In this document: piece after piece, positions 7,251 to 15,804 of the stretch
Position numbering within the stretch: the first letter of the stretch is position 1
Layout: each line of letters starts with the position of its first letter
NCBI GenBank assembly: GCA_965651255.1
Contig: CBFGRU010000023.1
Span: forward strand, 1-20,954
Direction: 5' to 3'
DNA length: 20,954 nucleotides
Origin: CBFGRU01 sp965651255
GTDB lineage: Bacteria > Planctomycetota > Phycisphaerae > Phycisphaerales > SM1A02
Notes under the pieces: model-generated
Told to the model about the DNA's origin: nothing
The model's database searches: none
What the model saw: the letters and a program-made list of their open reading frames with translations, nothing else
Position numbers and translations under genes: made by a program

Positions 7251-9167
7251 ATGCCACAACAAATGGACGGTTCTGTACTTCGCGCGACGATTGCCTGCGG
7301 CGCGGCGATGATGATCGCGTGCGCTCCGATGAGTGTGATCGCCCAGGAAGAGATGACGACCACTTCGGCGGTCGGCGAATCGACATCCAACGGGCCGGCG
7401 TACTACGTCAGTACCTTCAACGTGAATTACGTGCGTCCGAATCCCTTGCTGCCGTCGATCAGCGACCTGATGCAGCATCCGATCCGGATCGGCAAGCGCC
7501 CCGATGGATACGTCGCCCCCCAGGCAGGCGTGGAGACGGTGGAGATTCGCCTCGGCGACTTCACCGGCCCCGGCGTTGAGCGGTTCTATGCAAGTGGTAT
7601 CCAGACCGTGCTCGAGGGGTTGCGCGATGCGATGAGCGATGCGAACCTGCTGGGCGTCTTCGTCGCGCCGGACCCGGAGCAGATCTCGCCGATGGGGGTG
7701 GATTATCGCCAGCCCGGGGCGCGCGGGTTAAACATTCTGATCACCGTGGGCGTGGTGTCGGAAATGCGCACGCTCTCCAGCGGGGCGCGGGTGCCCGTTG
7801 AAGAGCGAGTCAATCACCCGTTGCATGGACACGTGCTGCGGACCTCGCCGATTCAGCCCGGCCCGGATGTGCAGCCCCCAAAGACCAATCTCATTCGCAA
7901 GGACCTGCTGGACAACTTCATCTTCCTGAAGAGTCGGCATCCGGGACGGCGGGTGGAAGTCGCGGTGGCACCCTCCGACGATGAAGGTGGTGTCTCACTC
8001 GACTACCTCGTCTCGGAGAACAAGCCGTGGGTCATCTACGCGCAGATTTCCAACACCGGAACGGAACAGACCGACCGGCTGCGCGAGCGATTCGGACTGT
8101 TTCACTCGCAGCTCACCGAGAATGACGACGTCTTCTCGTTCGACTATACGACCGCGAACTTCGACGATTATCACGCGATCAACGTGTCGTACGAGTTCCC
8201 GATTCTGTACAACGATCGCCTGCGCATGCGCGTTTTCGGTGACTGGAGCGACTACACCGCCAGCGATGTCGGCTTGTTCGACACCGAGTTTACGGGAACC
8301 GCATGGTCGATGGGCGCGGAAGTCTACTGGAACTTCTACCAGAAGCGCGAGTTCTTCCTCGACCTGGTCGGCGGCATGAAGTATCGCGACATCGAGACCG
8401 ATAACGATCTGACGCTGGTGGAGGGCGATGAATCGTTCTTCATTCCATACATCGGCCTGCGCTTCGATCGCACAACCGACTGGTTCAGCACGTTCGGTTC
8501 TGCCATCGTCGAATGGAACATGTCCGGCGATGAAGATGACATGGTCGAGTTGGGCCGCGTCGATCCGGATGAACGCTGGGCGGTGCTGCGGTGGAACGTC
8601 TCCCATGCGTTCTACCTGGAGCCGCTGTTGAACCCGGATGGCTGGCGTGATCCGTCAACGCCGGAGTCTTCGACGCTCGCGCACGAGATTTACGCTTCGG
8701 CCCGAGGGCAGTACGCCTTCGGTAACCGGCTGATTCCGCAGGAGCAGGATGTCCTCGGGGGGTTGTACTCGGTGCGTGGGTACGACCAGTCAATTGTCTC
8801 GGGCGACAGCACATTTGTCGGGACGGTTGAGTATCGCTTCCACGTGCCGCGAGTGTTGAGCGTGGAGCCGGAGCCGCGTGAACTGTTTGGTGAACCGTTC
8901 CGGACGGCTCCGCAGTATGTTTACGGTTTACCGGACTGGGATCTGATCCTCCGCGCCTTTATGGATATCGGACGGACCTGGAATCATGATGCGCTTTCCT
9001 TTGAAGAGGATGAGACGCTGATCGGCGCAGGTGTGGGCGCTGAATTCGTCTTCAAGCGTAATTTGAACCTGCGAGTGGACTGGGGCTTTGCATTACGGGA
9101 CGTTGATTCCGCAAATGTGGACTCTGGCTCCAACACGGTTCACTTTGTTGCAACATTCCTCTTCTAA
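7251..9167 (+). CDS. TpsB-type two-partner secretion transporter (ShlB/FhaC/HecB-like outer-membrane protein)
   Basis: A 638-residue Omp85-superfamily protein that would export the product of the next gene across the outer membrane. The signal peptide ends near VIA (residue 31). The region to about residue 265 fits periplasmic POTRA domains: the segment LLDNFIFLKSRHPGRRVEV followed by VSLDYLVSENKPW resembles the second POTRA of FhaC-type proteins just before the barrel. The rest is an alternating aromatic beta-barrel of about 370 residues. GGLYSVRGYDQ holds the hallmark VRGY of the L6 loop (508-511), and the last residue is Phe, the usual signal to the BAM complex. GAGGAG at 7234-7239 supports the ATG at 7251. 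No H1 plug helix is obvious, and the first POTRA-like segment is unusually long. The tpsA-like partner starts 68 bases downstream, probably on the same mRNA. Confidence 0.88.
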   Translation: MPQQMDGSVLRATIACGAAMMIACAPMSVIAQEEMTTTSAVGESTSNGPAYYVSTFNVNYVRPNPLLPSISDLMQHPIRIGKRPDGYVAPQAGVETVEIRLGDFTGPGVERFYASGIQTVLEGLRDAMSDANLLGVFVAPDPEQISPMGVDYRQPGARGLNILITVGVVSEMRTLSSGARVPVEERVNHPLHGHVLRTSPIQPGPDVQPPKTNLIRKDLLDNFIFLKSRHPGRRVEVAVAPSDDEGGVSLDYLVSENKPWVIYAQISNTGTEQTDRLRERFGLFHSQLTENDDVFSFDYTTANFDDYHAINVSYEFPILYNDRLRMRVFGDWSDYTASDVGLFDTEFTGTAWSMGAEVYWNFYQKREFFLDLVGGMKYRDIETDNDLTLVEGDESFFIPYIGLRFDRTTDWFSTFGSAIVEWNMSGDEDDMVELGRVDPDERWAVLRWNVSHAFYLEPLLNPDGWRDPSTPESSTLAHEIYASARGQYAFGNRLIPQEQDVLGGLYSVRGYDQSIVSGDSTFVGTVEYRFHVPRVLSVEPEPRELFGEPFRTAPQYVYGLPDWDLILRAFMDIGRTWNHDALSFEEDETLIGAGVGAEFVFKRNLNLRVDWGFALRDVDSANVDSGSNTVHFVATFLF

Positions 9168-9235
9168 ATGTGGAAATCGCGGCTAGAGTTTGTAGAGACA
9201 ACGACTTACGAACACATCCTAAGAGGGGAAGTGCG

Positions 9236-12200
9236 ATGTCCAAGGACACTCCTGTCGTCCACGGTGCAATGGGTCGATTAGCTTGTTCAGGCCTTCTGGC
9301 TGCAGCGTTCAGTTTCGCGGCAGTGACGGATGAGGCATGGGCGTACAGCGACGGCCAGGTCATTCGCGGAAACGTGACGTTCAATCAGAACGGAAACACG
9401 CTCATCATTACCGCGAGTGATGGCAGCATCATCGAATTTGCCAACTTCAACATTCTGCCGCACGAAACGGTCCGTTTCATGCAGCCGGGCGACTGGGCCC
9501 GGGTGCTGAATCGCATCACCGGTGGTGAGCCGACGCTCATTCAGGGGCGGCTGCTTGCGAATGGGCAGGTGTACCTGGTCAATCCGGCCGGCGTCATCTT
9601 CGGCAAAGACTCGGTCGTTAACGTCGGCACGCTGTACGCGGCTGCGGGACAGATGTCGAACGCCGACTTTGTGAACGGAGTTGATCGCTTCACCAACCTT
9701 CAGGGCGCGGTGGTCAATGAAGGCCAGCTTCGTGCGGGCAGTTTGCACCTCCTCGGTCAGCATGTTGCCAATCACGGGCTGCTCAAGGCCAACGAAGGCG
9801 TCATTACGATGGTCGCCGGCAACGAGGTGATGTTGAAGCGAGTCGGCGAGCGAATCACGGTGCGCGTCGATGGTGACTGGCTGACCGAAGGCGGACCTCG
9901 CCACGGTTCATCCAACCCGAATCTGAGCGCAACGCCCGGCGTGGAGAACACCGGAACGGTCATCGCCAACGGCGGCCAGGTGTTCCTTGGCGCTGGCGAC
10001 ATGTATTCGCTCGCGGTAAAGAACTCCGGCGTCGTCAAGGCCGCCGGCGGTGAGATTCGACTCGCTGCGAAGGACGGCGCGGTGCACAACACCGGGCGCC
10101 TGCTCGCACATGTCAGCGAAGGTGATGGCGGTTTAATCACCATGCAGGGCCCCAGTGTTGTGAACTCAGGCGATCTGCTTGCGCACACGCGCGGCAATGG
10201 CCAAGGTGGGCACATCGAAGTGACGAGCCAGAATCACACCTATCTGCTGAACGGCAGCACCATGAGCGTCGCCGGCGGGCTGGGGTATGCCAATGGCGGT
10301 AGCGTGCTCGTGCATTCCTACGAAGGGCTTACCGTTTTCTCGAACGGTGCCCAGATTGATGCCCGTGGCGGTCGCATGGGCGGCAACGGCGGCTTCGTCG
10401 AGGTCTCGGGTGAAATGCTGGTCTTCAACGGCCGCGTTCTCCTGAACAGCTACGGCCCCGGAAGCCAGGCCGGAACGCTCCTGATCGACCCGCGGGACAT
10501 CACCATCGCCGATGTCGGAACTGATGATGGGTTTGTCAACGACGGCACGATCAATTTCAACGAGCCGGACCAGTTGACGGACATCACCATCTCCGATGAA
10601 GCTCTCGAAGCGATCGTGGGTGACATCCTGCTGCAGGCGACTCGTGACATCTTCGTCAATCAGCAGGTCGATCTGACTAACGGGAACAACATCACCTTCG
10701 AAGCATGGCGCGACATTCACATGAACGCCCGCATCAACGGCGCGAACAACGTCGTCCTGCTGGCTGACAGTGATGGCAATGCGGTCGGCGTCCTGCAGTT
10801 TAATGTTCCGTTGCTCGCAACCGGAACGGCCACGTTCGACGGCGCGACGATCAACCTGAACGGTGGGTCGATCAACTCGGCGGGCGGGGTGAACTTCAAT
10901 GCACCGGTTGTCCTGCTCAGTAACAGCTCCATCACCGGGGCGACGGTGAACTTCAACGACAACGTCAACGGAACGCGCAACCTGTTCGTCACGGGCGATA
11001 CCACGTTCAACGGCCTTGTCGGCAACAACGCGAAGGTCAACATCCTTCGGGTGACGGGCGATGCTGCCATCAACGGCGGATTCGTCAGCACGCAGTTGGA
11101 TCAGCTCTACCTGGGTGATGTCACGCTCGGAGCGGACACGATCATGCAGGGCACCACCATGTCGTTCAACGGCACGGTTGATGGCACCAACGTCGGGCAG
11201 GAAGCGCTGTCACTGCAGGGCAGCGGCACCTTCCGAGGAGCCGTCGGCGGCAATGTGCAGCTTGAATCGCTGAAGGTCAACGGCAAGGCCCGGATCGACG
11301 GCGGTTTGGTCAACACTCAAAGCACCCAGAGCTATCAGGATAACGTCACCTTCGGCAACGATACGCTGCTGTCTGGTTCGGTCATCCTCTTTGGTGGCCC
11401 GGTCGATGCACTCGCCGCCGGCCAGCAGGGCTTTGAAGTTCAGGGCGATGTCGAGTTCGGCGGTGAAGTGGGCGGCCTTGTTCCGCTGAAGTACATCACC
11501 GTCATTGGCAACACCACCGTGGGTGGTGGCTTGATCCGCGCTGAGGGTGACATTTACCTCGGCGGTGTCAACACCCCCACAGGCGGAATCGGCGGCGGCG
11601 CAGTGATTCTGACCGCTGATGCCCTCATCGAAAGTCTTTCCGGCAACGTCACGGTTGATGGCACCATTGATGGCGGCTTCAACGGTACGCTGCGGGCGGC
11701 TGATACGCTTCGCATCACCGGAAACGTCGGCGGCATCGAGGCCCTCGCCTCGGTTGACCTCGGGGCGAATCTGATCGTCCTCGGCGGTTCGCTCGTCCGC
11801 ACGCTCGGCGATATCAAGCTGAATGCAGCCGGCCGGGCAGATATCCCGGTGGCAGCCACGATCGTCGGAACCGGCGACCTCACGTTTGAGTCAGCGAACG
11901 GCAACTTCACCATGGGTCAGCATGAGAAGCTGACGGTGCTCGGCAATCTGGTGGTTGATGCCGCGAATGGAACCGCCACGCTCAGCGACATCACGACGCT
12001 GAATGACATGACCATCACCGCGCAGCAGATTGAGATTCTACTTCGCGAGGGCGGCATGGTCCTCCTCTCGGATGGTTCATTCGCTCAGGATGGCGGTGTC
12101 GATTTCGTTGCCGGAGGCAACATCAACTTCAGCTCAACTCCGACGTTGGTCGGAACCGGACGCGGCCCCGTGTTCGGTTCAGCGGGCGGAAACCCCGATG

Positions 12201-12967
12201 TCGCCGGGACGCTCGCTGCGTTCGACATCGTTGCGATTGATCCGATCACGATTGATGATCTCACCTATTCGCCCGGCAAGAGTGATGCGATTGTCCTCGA
12301 CTTCCACCTCGTGGTCTCCGACAACGGAGGCGGTAACGGTGGTGGAGGAAACGGTGGCGGTGGCAACGGCGGTGGCGGCAACGGCGGCGGCACGCCGACC
12401 GATGACGACCAGCCCAACGGCCTGGCTGAGGCGGTTGGTGACAGCGATCTCCTCCCGATCGATCGTTCAGTTCTGTCTGATCCGATCGCTCGAGATGATC
12501 TCTCCCGCATGGGCATCGAACTCCGTGGCCTTGATCCGGTGCGCGATGTCACCTCGGGCCTGCGCGTCATTGACGACCTTCAGCCAGCACCCGGTGCTTC
12601 GACGATTGTCGTCAACGAGCAGCGTCTGAGCGGTCGTGCCATCTCCCGTGCGATCAACGCCTTCCGTGCCCTCGGCCTGAACACCGATGATGTGAACGCA
12701 GCCGACACCGTTCGTCAGCAGGTGAGCGATGCATGGTCACGCTACACATCGGAATCAGGGTCAACGGACGCCGCTGGCTTCGTCGCATGGGCGCAGTCGC
12801 AGAGCGGTGACCCCGCGGCCGATGCGGTCGTGAACGTTGCCGCGTTGTGGCAGAACATGCAGGTCTCCGGCCTCAATGAAGCCGAGCTGCAGGTGGTCGC
12901 GAGCAATGTTCTCTCCGCGGTTCTGCCCGCGTCGATCGATCGTCAGGCGTTCGGCCAGCAGGGCTGA
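9236..12967 (+). CDS. TpsA-type exoprotein with filamentous haemagglutinin N-terminal (TPS) domain
   Basis: A 1243-residue secreted protein. Start ATG at 9236 has GAGGGG at 9223-9228 and opens a signal peptide cleaved near AWA (residue 36). The TPS domain follows: ITGGEPTLIQGRLL (about 95-108), YLVNPAGVIFG with NPAG at 116-119 (the NPNG-like motif of the family), then VGTLYAAAGQMS and ANEGVITMVAGNEVML. This domain is recognised by the TpsB POTRAs and seeds beta-helix folding outside the cell. GGFVEVSGEMLVFNG and LLIDPRDITI (about 415-424) are also typical. Residues about 558-863 hold four beta-helix repeats, residues 1031-1052 are a Gly/Asn hinge, and residues 1053-1243 are a largely helical domain I do not recognise. 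Adhesion or surface structure is the likely role; no toxin domain is visible. A terminator follows the stop. Confidence 0.9.
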   Translation: MSKDTPVVHGAMGRLACSGLLAAAFSFAAVTDEAWAYSDGQVIRGNVTFNQNGNTLIITASDGSIIEFANFNILPHETVRFMQPGDWARVLNRITGGEPTLIQGRLLANGQVYLVNPAGVIFGKDSVVNVGTLYAAAGQMSNADFVNGVDRFTNLQGAVVNEGQLRAGSLHLLGQHVANHGLLKANEGVITMVAGNEVMLKRVGERITVRVDGDWLTEGGPRHGSSNPNLSATPGVENTGTVIANGGQVFLGAGDMYSLAVKNSGVVKAAGGEIRLAAKDGAVHNTGRLLAHVSEGDGGLITMQGPSVVNSGDLLAHTRGNGQGGHIEVTSQNHTYLLNGSTMSVAGGLGYANGGSVLVHSYEGLTVFSNGAQIDARGGRMGGNGGFVEVSGEMLVFNGRVLLNSYGPGSQAGTLLIDPRDITIADVGTDDGFVNDGTINFNEPDQLTDITISDEALEAIVGDILLQATRDIFVNQQVDLTNGNNITFEAWRDIHMNARINGANNVVLLADSDGNAVGVLQFNVPLLATGTATFDGATINLNGGSINSAGGVNFNAPVVLLSNSSITGATVNFNDNVNGTRNLFVTGDTTFNGLVGNNAKVNILRVTGDAAINGGFVSTQLDQLYLGDVTLGADTIMQGTTMSFNGTVDGTNVGQEALSLQGSGTFRGAVGGNVQLESLKVNGKARIDGGLVNTQSTQSYQDNVTFGNDTLLSGSVILFGGPVDALAAGQQGFEVQGDVEFGGEVGGLVPLKYITVIGNTTVGGGLIRAEGDIYLGGVNTPTGGIGGGAVILTADALIESLSGNVTVDGTIDGGFNGTLRAADTLRITGNVGGIEALASVDLGANLIVLGGSLVRTLGDIKLNAAGRADIPVAATIVGTGDLTFESANGNFTMGQHEKLTVLGNLVVDAANGTATLSDITTLNDMTITAQQIEILLREGGMVLLSDGSFAQDGGVDFVAGGNINFSSTPTLVGTGRGPVFGSAGGNPDVAGTLAAFDIVAIDPITIDDLTYSPGKSDAIVLDFHLVVSDNGGGNGGGGNGGGGNGGGGNGGGTPTDDDQPNGLAEAVGDSDLLPIDRSVLSDPIARDDLSRMGIELRGLDPVRDVTSGLRVIDDLQPAPGASTIVVNEQRLSGRAISRAINAFRALGLNTDDVNAADTVRQQVSDAWSRYTSESGSTDAAGFVAWAQSQSGDPAADAVVNVAALWQNMQVSGLNEAELQVVASNVLSAVLPASIDRQAFGQQG
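10907..11823 (+). repeat. Four degenerate beta-helix repeats in TpsA
   Basis: Units begin near 10907, 11120, 11345 and 11603 and are 71, 75, about 86 and about 74 codons long. Shared features in order are a strand ending in a hydrophobic-rich turn (VTLGADTIMQG, VTFGNDTLLSG, VILTADALIES), an FNG/FGG-x-VDG turn, a VQGDVEFGG-like strand, a VGG-or-VGN turn with VNGKARIDGGLV-like strand, and a closing YLGD/YQDN. The match is at protein level; the DNA has diverged, so the duplications are old. Confidence 0.7.
12326..12391 (+). repeat. Imperfect 15-base tandem repeat encoding a (GGGGN)n hinge in TpsA
   Basis: Twenty-two codons give only Gly and Asn, as GGGN followed by GGGGN units and a final GGG, built from imperfect 15-base copies of four GGN codons and one AAC. 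Third positions vary, so the protein pattern is kept better than the DNA. It separates the beta-helix region from the C-terminal domain and should be a flexible, protease-sensitive linker. Confidence 0.9.
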
Positions 12968-12988
12968 TCGCTCTAGGCAAGTGATTCC

Positions 12989-13007
12989 CCGGCCGATTCA
13001 GGGCCGG
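12989..13007 (+). terminator. Secondary hairpin between tpsA and its terminator
   Basis: CCGGCC (12989-12994) and GGCCGG (13002-13007) form a perfect 6-base stem with a 7-base loop, 21 bases after the tpsA stop. There is no T-run directly after it. Its last base is the first base of the larger terminator stem, so the two hairpins abut and compete at that base. Confidence 0.4.
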
Positions 13008-13062
13008 CGGGTCGGATCAGGGCTCCTCGATTGAGGAATCTGATCCGGCCCGCGTTGTTTTT
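13007..13062 (+). terminator. Intrinsic terminator after tpsA
   Basis: GCGGGTCGGATCAG (13007-13020) pairs with CTGATCCGGCCCGC (13040-13053) over 14 positions with a single G-U pair, and the apical region holds a further CCTC-GATT-GAGG stem. The run TTGTTTTT (13055-13062) follows. This is a textbook Rho-independent terminator and separates tpsBA from argGH. Confidence 0.9.
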
Positions 13063-13189
13063 GGGAATCTTGCGGCTGTGTTGGTGCTGTGCACTTGAAT
13101 CCAACGTCGGCCGATCGAATCATCCTGCCCGTGTCGGCGGCATGCGCTGCCACGCACGCTGGTTCATTCGCGCCCGTAGGAGTCTGGCC
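13063..13189 (+). promoter_or_regulatory. argG leader region
   Basis: These 127 bases lie between the tpsA terminator and the argG start and must contain the argGH promoter if the terminator is efficient. I found no convincing -35/-10 pair and no ArgR-box-like TGAAT..ATTCA dyad. AGGAG at 13178-13182 is the argG ribosome-binding site. Confidence 0.4.
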
Positions 13190-14395
13190 ATGCCTCAAAA
13201 AGTTGTACTCGCCTATTCGGGCGGTCTCGATACTTCCGCCATCGTGCCGTGGCTGCGCGAGAATTACGATTGCGAAGTCATTGCCTACGCCGGTGATGTC
13301 GGGCAGGGCGATGGTGAACTCGAAGGTCTTGAACAGAAGGCGCTGGCCTCCGGCGCGACCGAATGTCACATCGTTGACCTGAAGCGGTCGTTCATCGAGG
13401 AGTACGTCTACCCGACCATTCTCTCCGGCGCGGTTTATGAAGGGCGGTACCTGCTGGGGACGTCCATGGCTCGGCCGATCCTGGCCAAGGCGCAAGTGGA
13501 GGTTGCTCGGCGAGTTGGTGCCGATGCGCTCTGTCACGGGTGTACGGGAAAGGGAAACGATCAGGTGCGCTTCGAGAGCGCCTTCGCGGCACTTGCGCCG
13601 GATCTCGAGGTCATTGCGCCGTGGCGCTTATGGGATATGCGGTCCCGAGAAGACCTGCTCAACTATCTTGAAGAGCGCAACATCCCGTGTGCGACGAGCC
13701 GAACAAAGATCTATAGCCGCGACCGGAACCTCTGGCACATCTCGCACGAGGGCGGCGCGATGGAAGATCCGTGGAACCCGCCGCCGGATGATGTGTGGAT
13801 GCTGACGAAGTCGCTTCAGGAGACACCCGCTGAGCCGGCTGAAGTGATGCTGGGGTTTGACAAGGGGCGCTGCCGCCGACTGAACGGCGAGGAACTGCCG
13901 CCGGAAACGATTGTGGCGCGACTGAATGCGATCGCGGGTGAGCACGGTGTCGGTCGAATTGACATCATCGAGAACCGGCTGGTCGGCATGAAGTCGCGCG
14001 GGTGTTACGAAACGCCCGGCGGGACGGTTCTCGTGGCAGCGCTTCGCGCGCTGGAGGAAATCACGCTTGATCGCGAGACGCTGCATGAGCGAGAGCGAAT
14101 CGCATTGAAGTTCGCTGAACTGGTGTACGACGGTCAGTGGTTCACGCCGGTACGCGAGATGCTGAGTGCCGCGATTGATTCAGCGGCGCAGCGTCTGGAC
14201 GGTGATGTAGTTGTGCGGCTGTTCAAGGGCCACGCGGACGCGATCCAGCGTCGAAGCCCGCATTCTCTGTACTCCGAAGAATTCGCGACCTTCAGCCGTG
14301 ATGAAGTGTACAACCAGAAGGATGCAGGCGGGTTCATTCGCCTGTTCTCGCTGCCCAGCCGCATCCGCGCGCTGAAGAACGGAGCGCAGTCGTAG
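13190..14395 (+). CDS. argG: Argininosuccinate synthase
   Basis: A 401-residue enzyme of arginine biosynthesis that joins citrulline and aspartate with ATP to give argininosuccinate. The N-terminal PP-loop AYSGGLDTS (8-16) binds ATP. EGRYLLGTSMARP, HGCTGKGNDQVRFE and the block from YSRDRNLWHIS to EDPWNPPP are signatures of the family. Length is normal. The ATG at 13190 is chosen because AGGAG lies seven bases upstream and the PP-loop follows at the expected distance; the open frame continues upstream to 13031 but that would start inside the tpsA terminator. argH begins at the last base of the argG stop codon, so the two form an operon. Confidence 0.97.
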   Translation: MPQKVVLAYSGGLDTSAIVPWLRENYDCEVIAYAGDVGQGDGELEGLEQKALASGATECHIVDLKRSFIEEYVYPTILSGAVYEGRYLLGTSMARPILAKAQVEVARRVGADALCHGCTGKGNDQVRFESAFAALAPDLEVIAPWRLWDMRSREDLLNYLEERNIPCATSRTKIYSRDRNLWHISHEGGAMEDPWNPPPDDVWMLTKSLQETPAEPAEVMLGFDKGRCRRLNGEELPPETIVARLNAIAGEHGVGRIDIIENRLVGMKSRGCYETPGGTVLVAALRALEEITLDRETLHERERIALKFAELVYDGQWFTPVREMLSAAIDSAAQRLDGDVVVRLFKGHADAIQRRSPHSLYSEEFATFSRDEVYNQKDAGGFIRLFSLPSRIRALKNGAQS

Positions 14396-15792
14396 TGGCG
14401 CTTTGGGGCGGTCGCTTTGAAGGCGAGAGCGATGCGTTGTTTCGCATCCTGAACGATTCACTCCCGATTGACTGGCGGCTGGTGCGGGAGGATATCACCG
14501 GTTCGATGGCCTGGGCGAAGGCGCTTGGGCAGGCCGGGGTTCTCCGCGACGATGAAGTCGCTCAACTGCACGAGGCGCTGCACGCCTTGCTGGCGGAGGT
14601 GGAGCAAGATCCGTCCATTGTCAAGAACGCCACGGATGAGGATGTGCATTCCTTCGTCGAGGCACGGCTGGTTGAACGACTCGGTACTCTCGGAAAGAAG
14701 CTGCACACCGGGCGGAGCCGGAACGATCAGGTCGCGACAGACTTTCGACTCTGGCTGCGTGATGAGCTTGAACAACGCGAACAGGAGCTGCATCGCGCGC
14801 AACACTCGCTCGTCAATCTGGCCGGGCGGACAGCGGCGATCATGCTGCCCGGATACACGCACCTGCAGCGCGCGCAGCCGATTCTCTTTGCGCACTGGTG
14901 CCTCGCCTATGTGGAAATGCTCGATCGTGATGCAGGGCGCGTGCGCGATGCTCGATCGCGCTTGAATGAGTCACCTCTCGGCTCGGCAGCACTGGCAGGC
15001 AGTTCGTTTCCGGTCGATAGAACGGCACTCGCCTCTGCACTCGGTTTTACCCAGCCGATGCGCAACTCACTGGATGCGGTGAGTGATCGCGATTTCGCAT
15101 TGGAAGCGCTGGCGGCCGCTTCAATCAGTGCGCTGCATCTCTCGCGTCTCGCGGAAGATCTCATTTGTTACGCAAGTCAGGAGTTTGGCTTTGTCGAACT
15201 GGATGATTCGGTCTCGAGCGGTTCGAGCATCATGCCACAGAAGAAAAACCCCGATGCGCTGGAGCTGTTGCGGGGAAAGACGGGACGCATCCTGGGTGAT
15301 TTTCACATGCTCGCGGTGACGGTGAAGGGTCTGACGCTCGCGTACAACAAGGACCTGCAGGAAGATAAGCGGCCGGTCTTTGATGCGATGGATGAGTGGT
15401 CGCTGTGCCTGCGTCTGTTACCGCGCGTGCTGGATACGCTGCAGGTCAACGCGGAGCGGTGTCGTGAAGCGGCTGAAGGCGGGTACGCAAACGCAACGGA
15501 GTTGGCAAACTATCTTGTTGAGAAGGGCATGCCGTTTCGTGAAGCCCATGAAGTGACGGGTCGAACGGTTCGTCATGCATTGAACGAGAAAAAGGCGCTG
15601 GGCGAGTTGTCACTGGAAGAGCTTCGTGCGCAATCGTCCTTGATCGAAGCTGATGTCTACGACCGATTGCGGCTGGAAGCGGTAATTGAACGCTGCAACG
15701 TGATCGGCGGGACGGCGCCGGGCCGAGTGCGCGAAGCCATCAAGGCCGCGGCAACGCGGCTCGGATCGGACCTGCTCGTTGAGCCGTCGTAA
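14395..15792 (+). CDS. argH: Argininosuccinate lyase
   Basis: A 465-residue member of the fumarase/aspartase superfamily that splits argininosuccinate into arginine and fumarate, the last step of arginine synthesis. It starts MALWGGRFEG, and then shows DEDVHSFVEARL, LHTGRSRNDQVATD (His104), PGYTHLQRAQP and the superfamily signature GSSIMPQKKNPD (about 275-287) on the mobile catalytic loop. Start is GTG at 14395, overlapping the argG stop TAG by one base, with GGAG at 14381-14384 at a somewhat long spacing, so translation is probably coupled to argG. The stop is 12 bases from the stop of the converging zinc-ribbon gene, and no terminator is visible between them. Confidence 0.97.
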   Translation: MALWGGRFEGESDALFRILNDSLPIDWRLVREDITGSMAWAKALGQAGVLRDDEVAQLHEALHALLAEVEQDPSIVKNATDEDVHSFVEARLVERLGTLGKKLHTGRSRNDQVATDFRLWLRDELEQREQELHRAQHSLVNLAGRTAAIMLPGYTHLQRAQPILFAHWCLAYVEMLDRDAGRVRDARSRLNESPLGSAALAGSSFPVDRTALASALGFTQPMRNSLDAVSDRDFALEALAAASISALHLSRLAEDLICYASQEFGFVELDDSVSSGSSIMPQKKNPDALELLRGKTGRILGDFHMLAVTVKGLTLAYNKDLQEDKRPVFDAMDEWSLCLRLLPRVLDTLQVNAERCREAAEGGYANATELANYLVEKGMPFREAHEVTGRTVRHALNEKKALGELSLEELRAQSSLIEADVYDRLRLEAVIERCNVIGGTAPGRVREAIKAAATRLGSDLLVEPS

Positions 15793-15804
15793 CTCAGCGA
15801 CACG

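Noticed and set aside
7251..9167. BamA/TamA identity for the outer-membrane protein
   Set aside because: Only a short POTRA region and a ShlB-type organisation are visible, and an adjacent TPS-domain exoprotein makes TpsB the better call.
9170..9235. Upstream GTG start for tpsA
   Set aside because: It would place 22 charged residues before the signal peptide, while ATG 9236 has a good GAGGGG site.
12326..12391. Possible CRISPR or intergenic satellite because of the regular short repeat
   Set aside because: The repeat is in frame within tpsA, encodes only Gly and Asn, and has no spacer structure.
13031..13189. N-terminal extension of argG
   Set aside because: It would begin inside the tpsA terminator and adds residues foreign to argininosuccinate synthases; the ATG at 13190 has AGGAG at the right distance.
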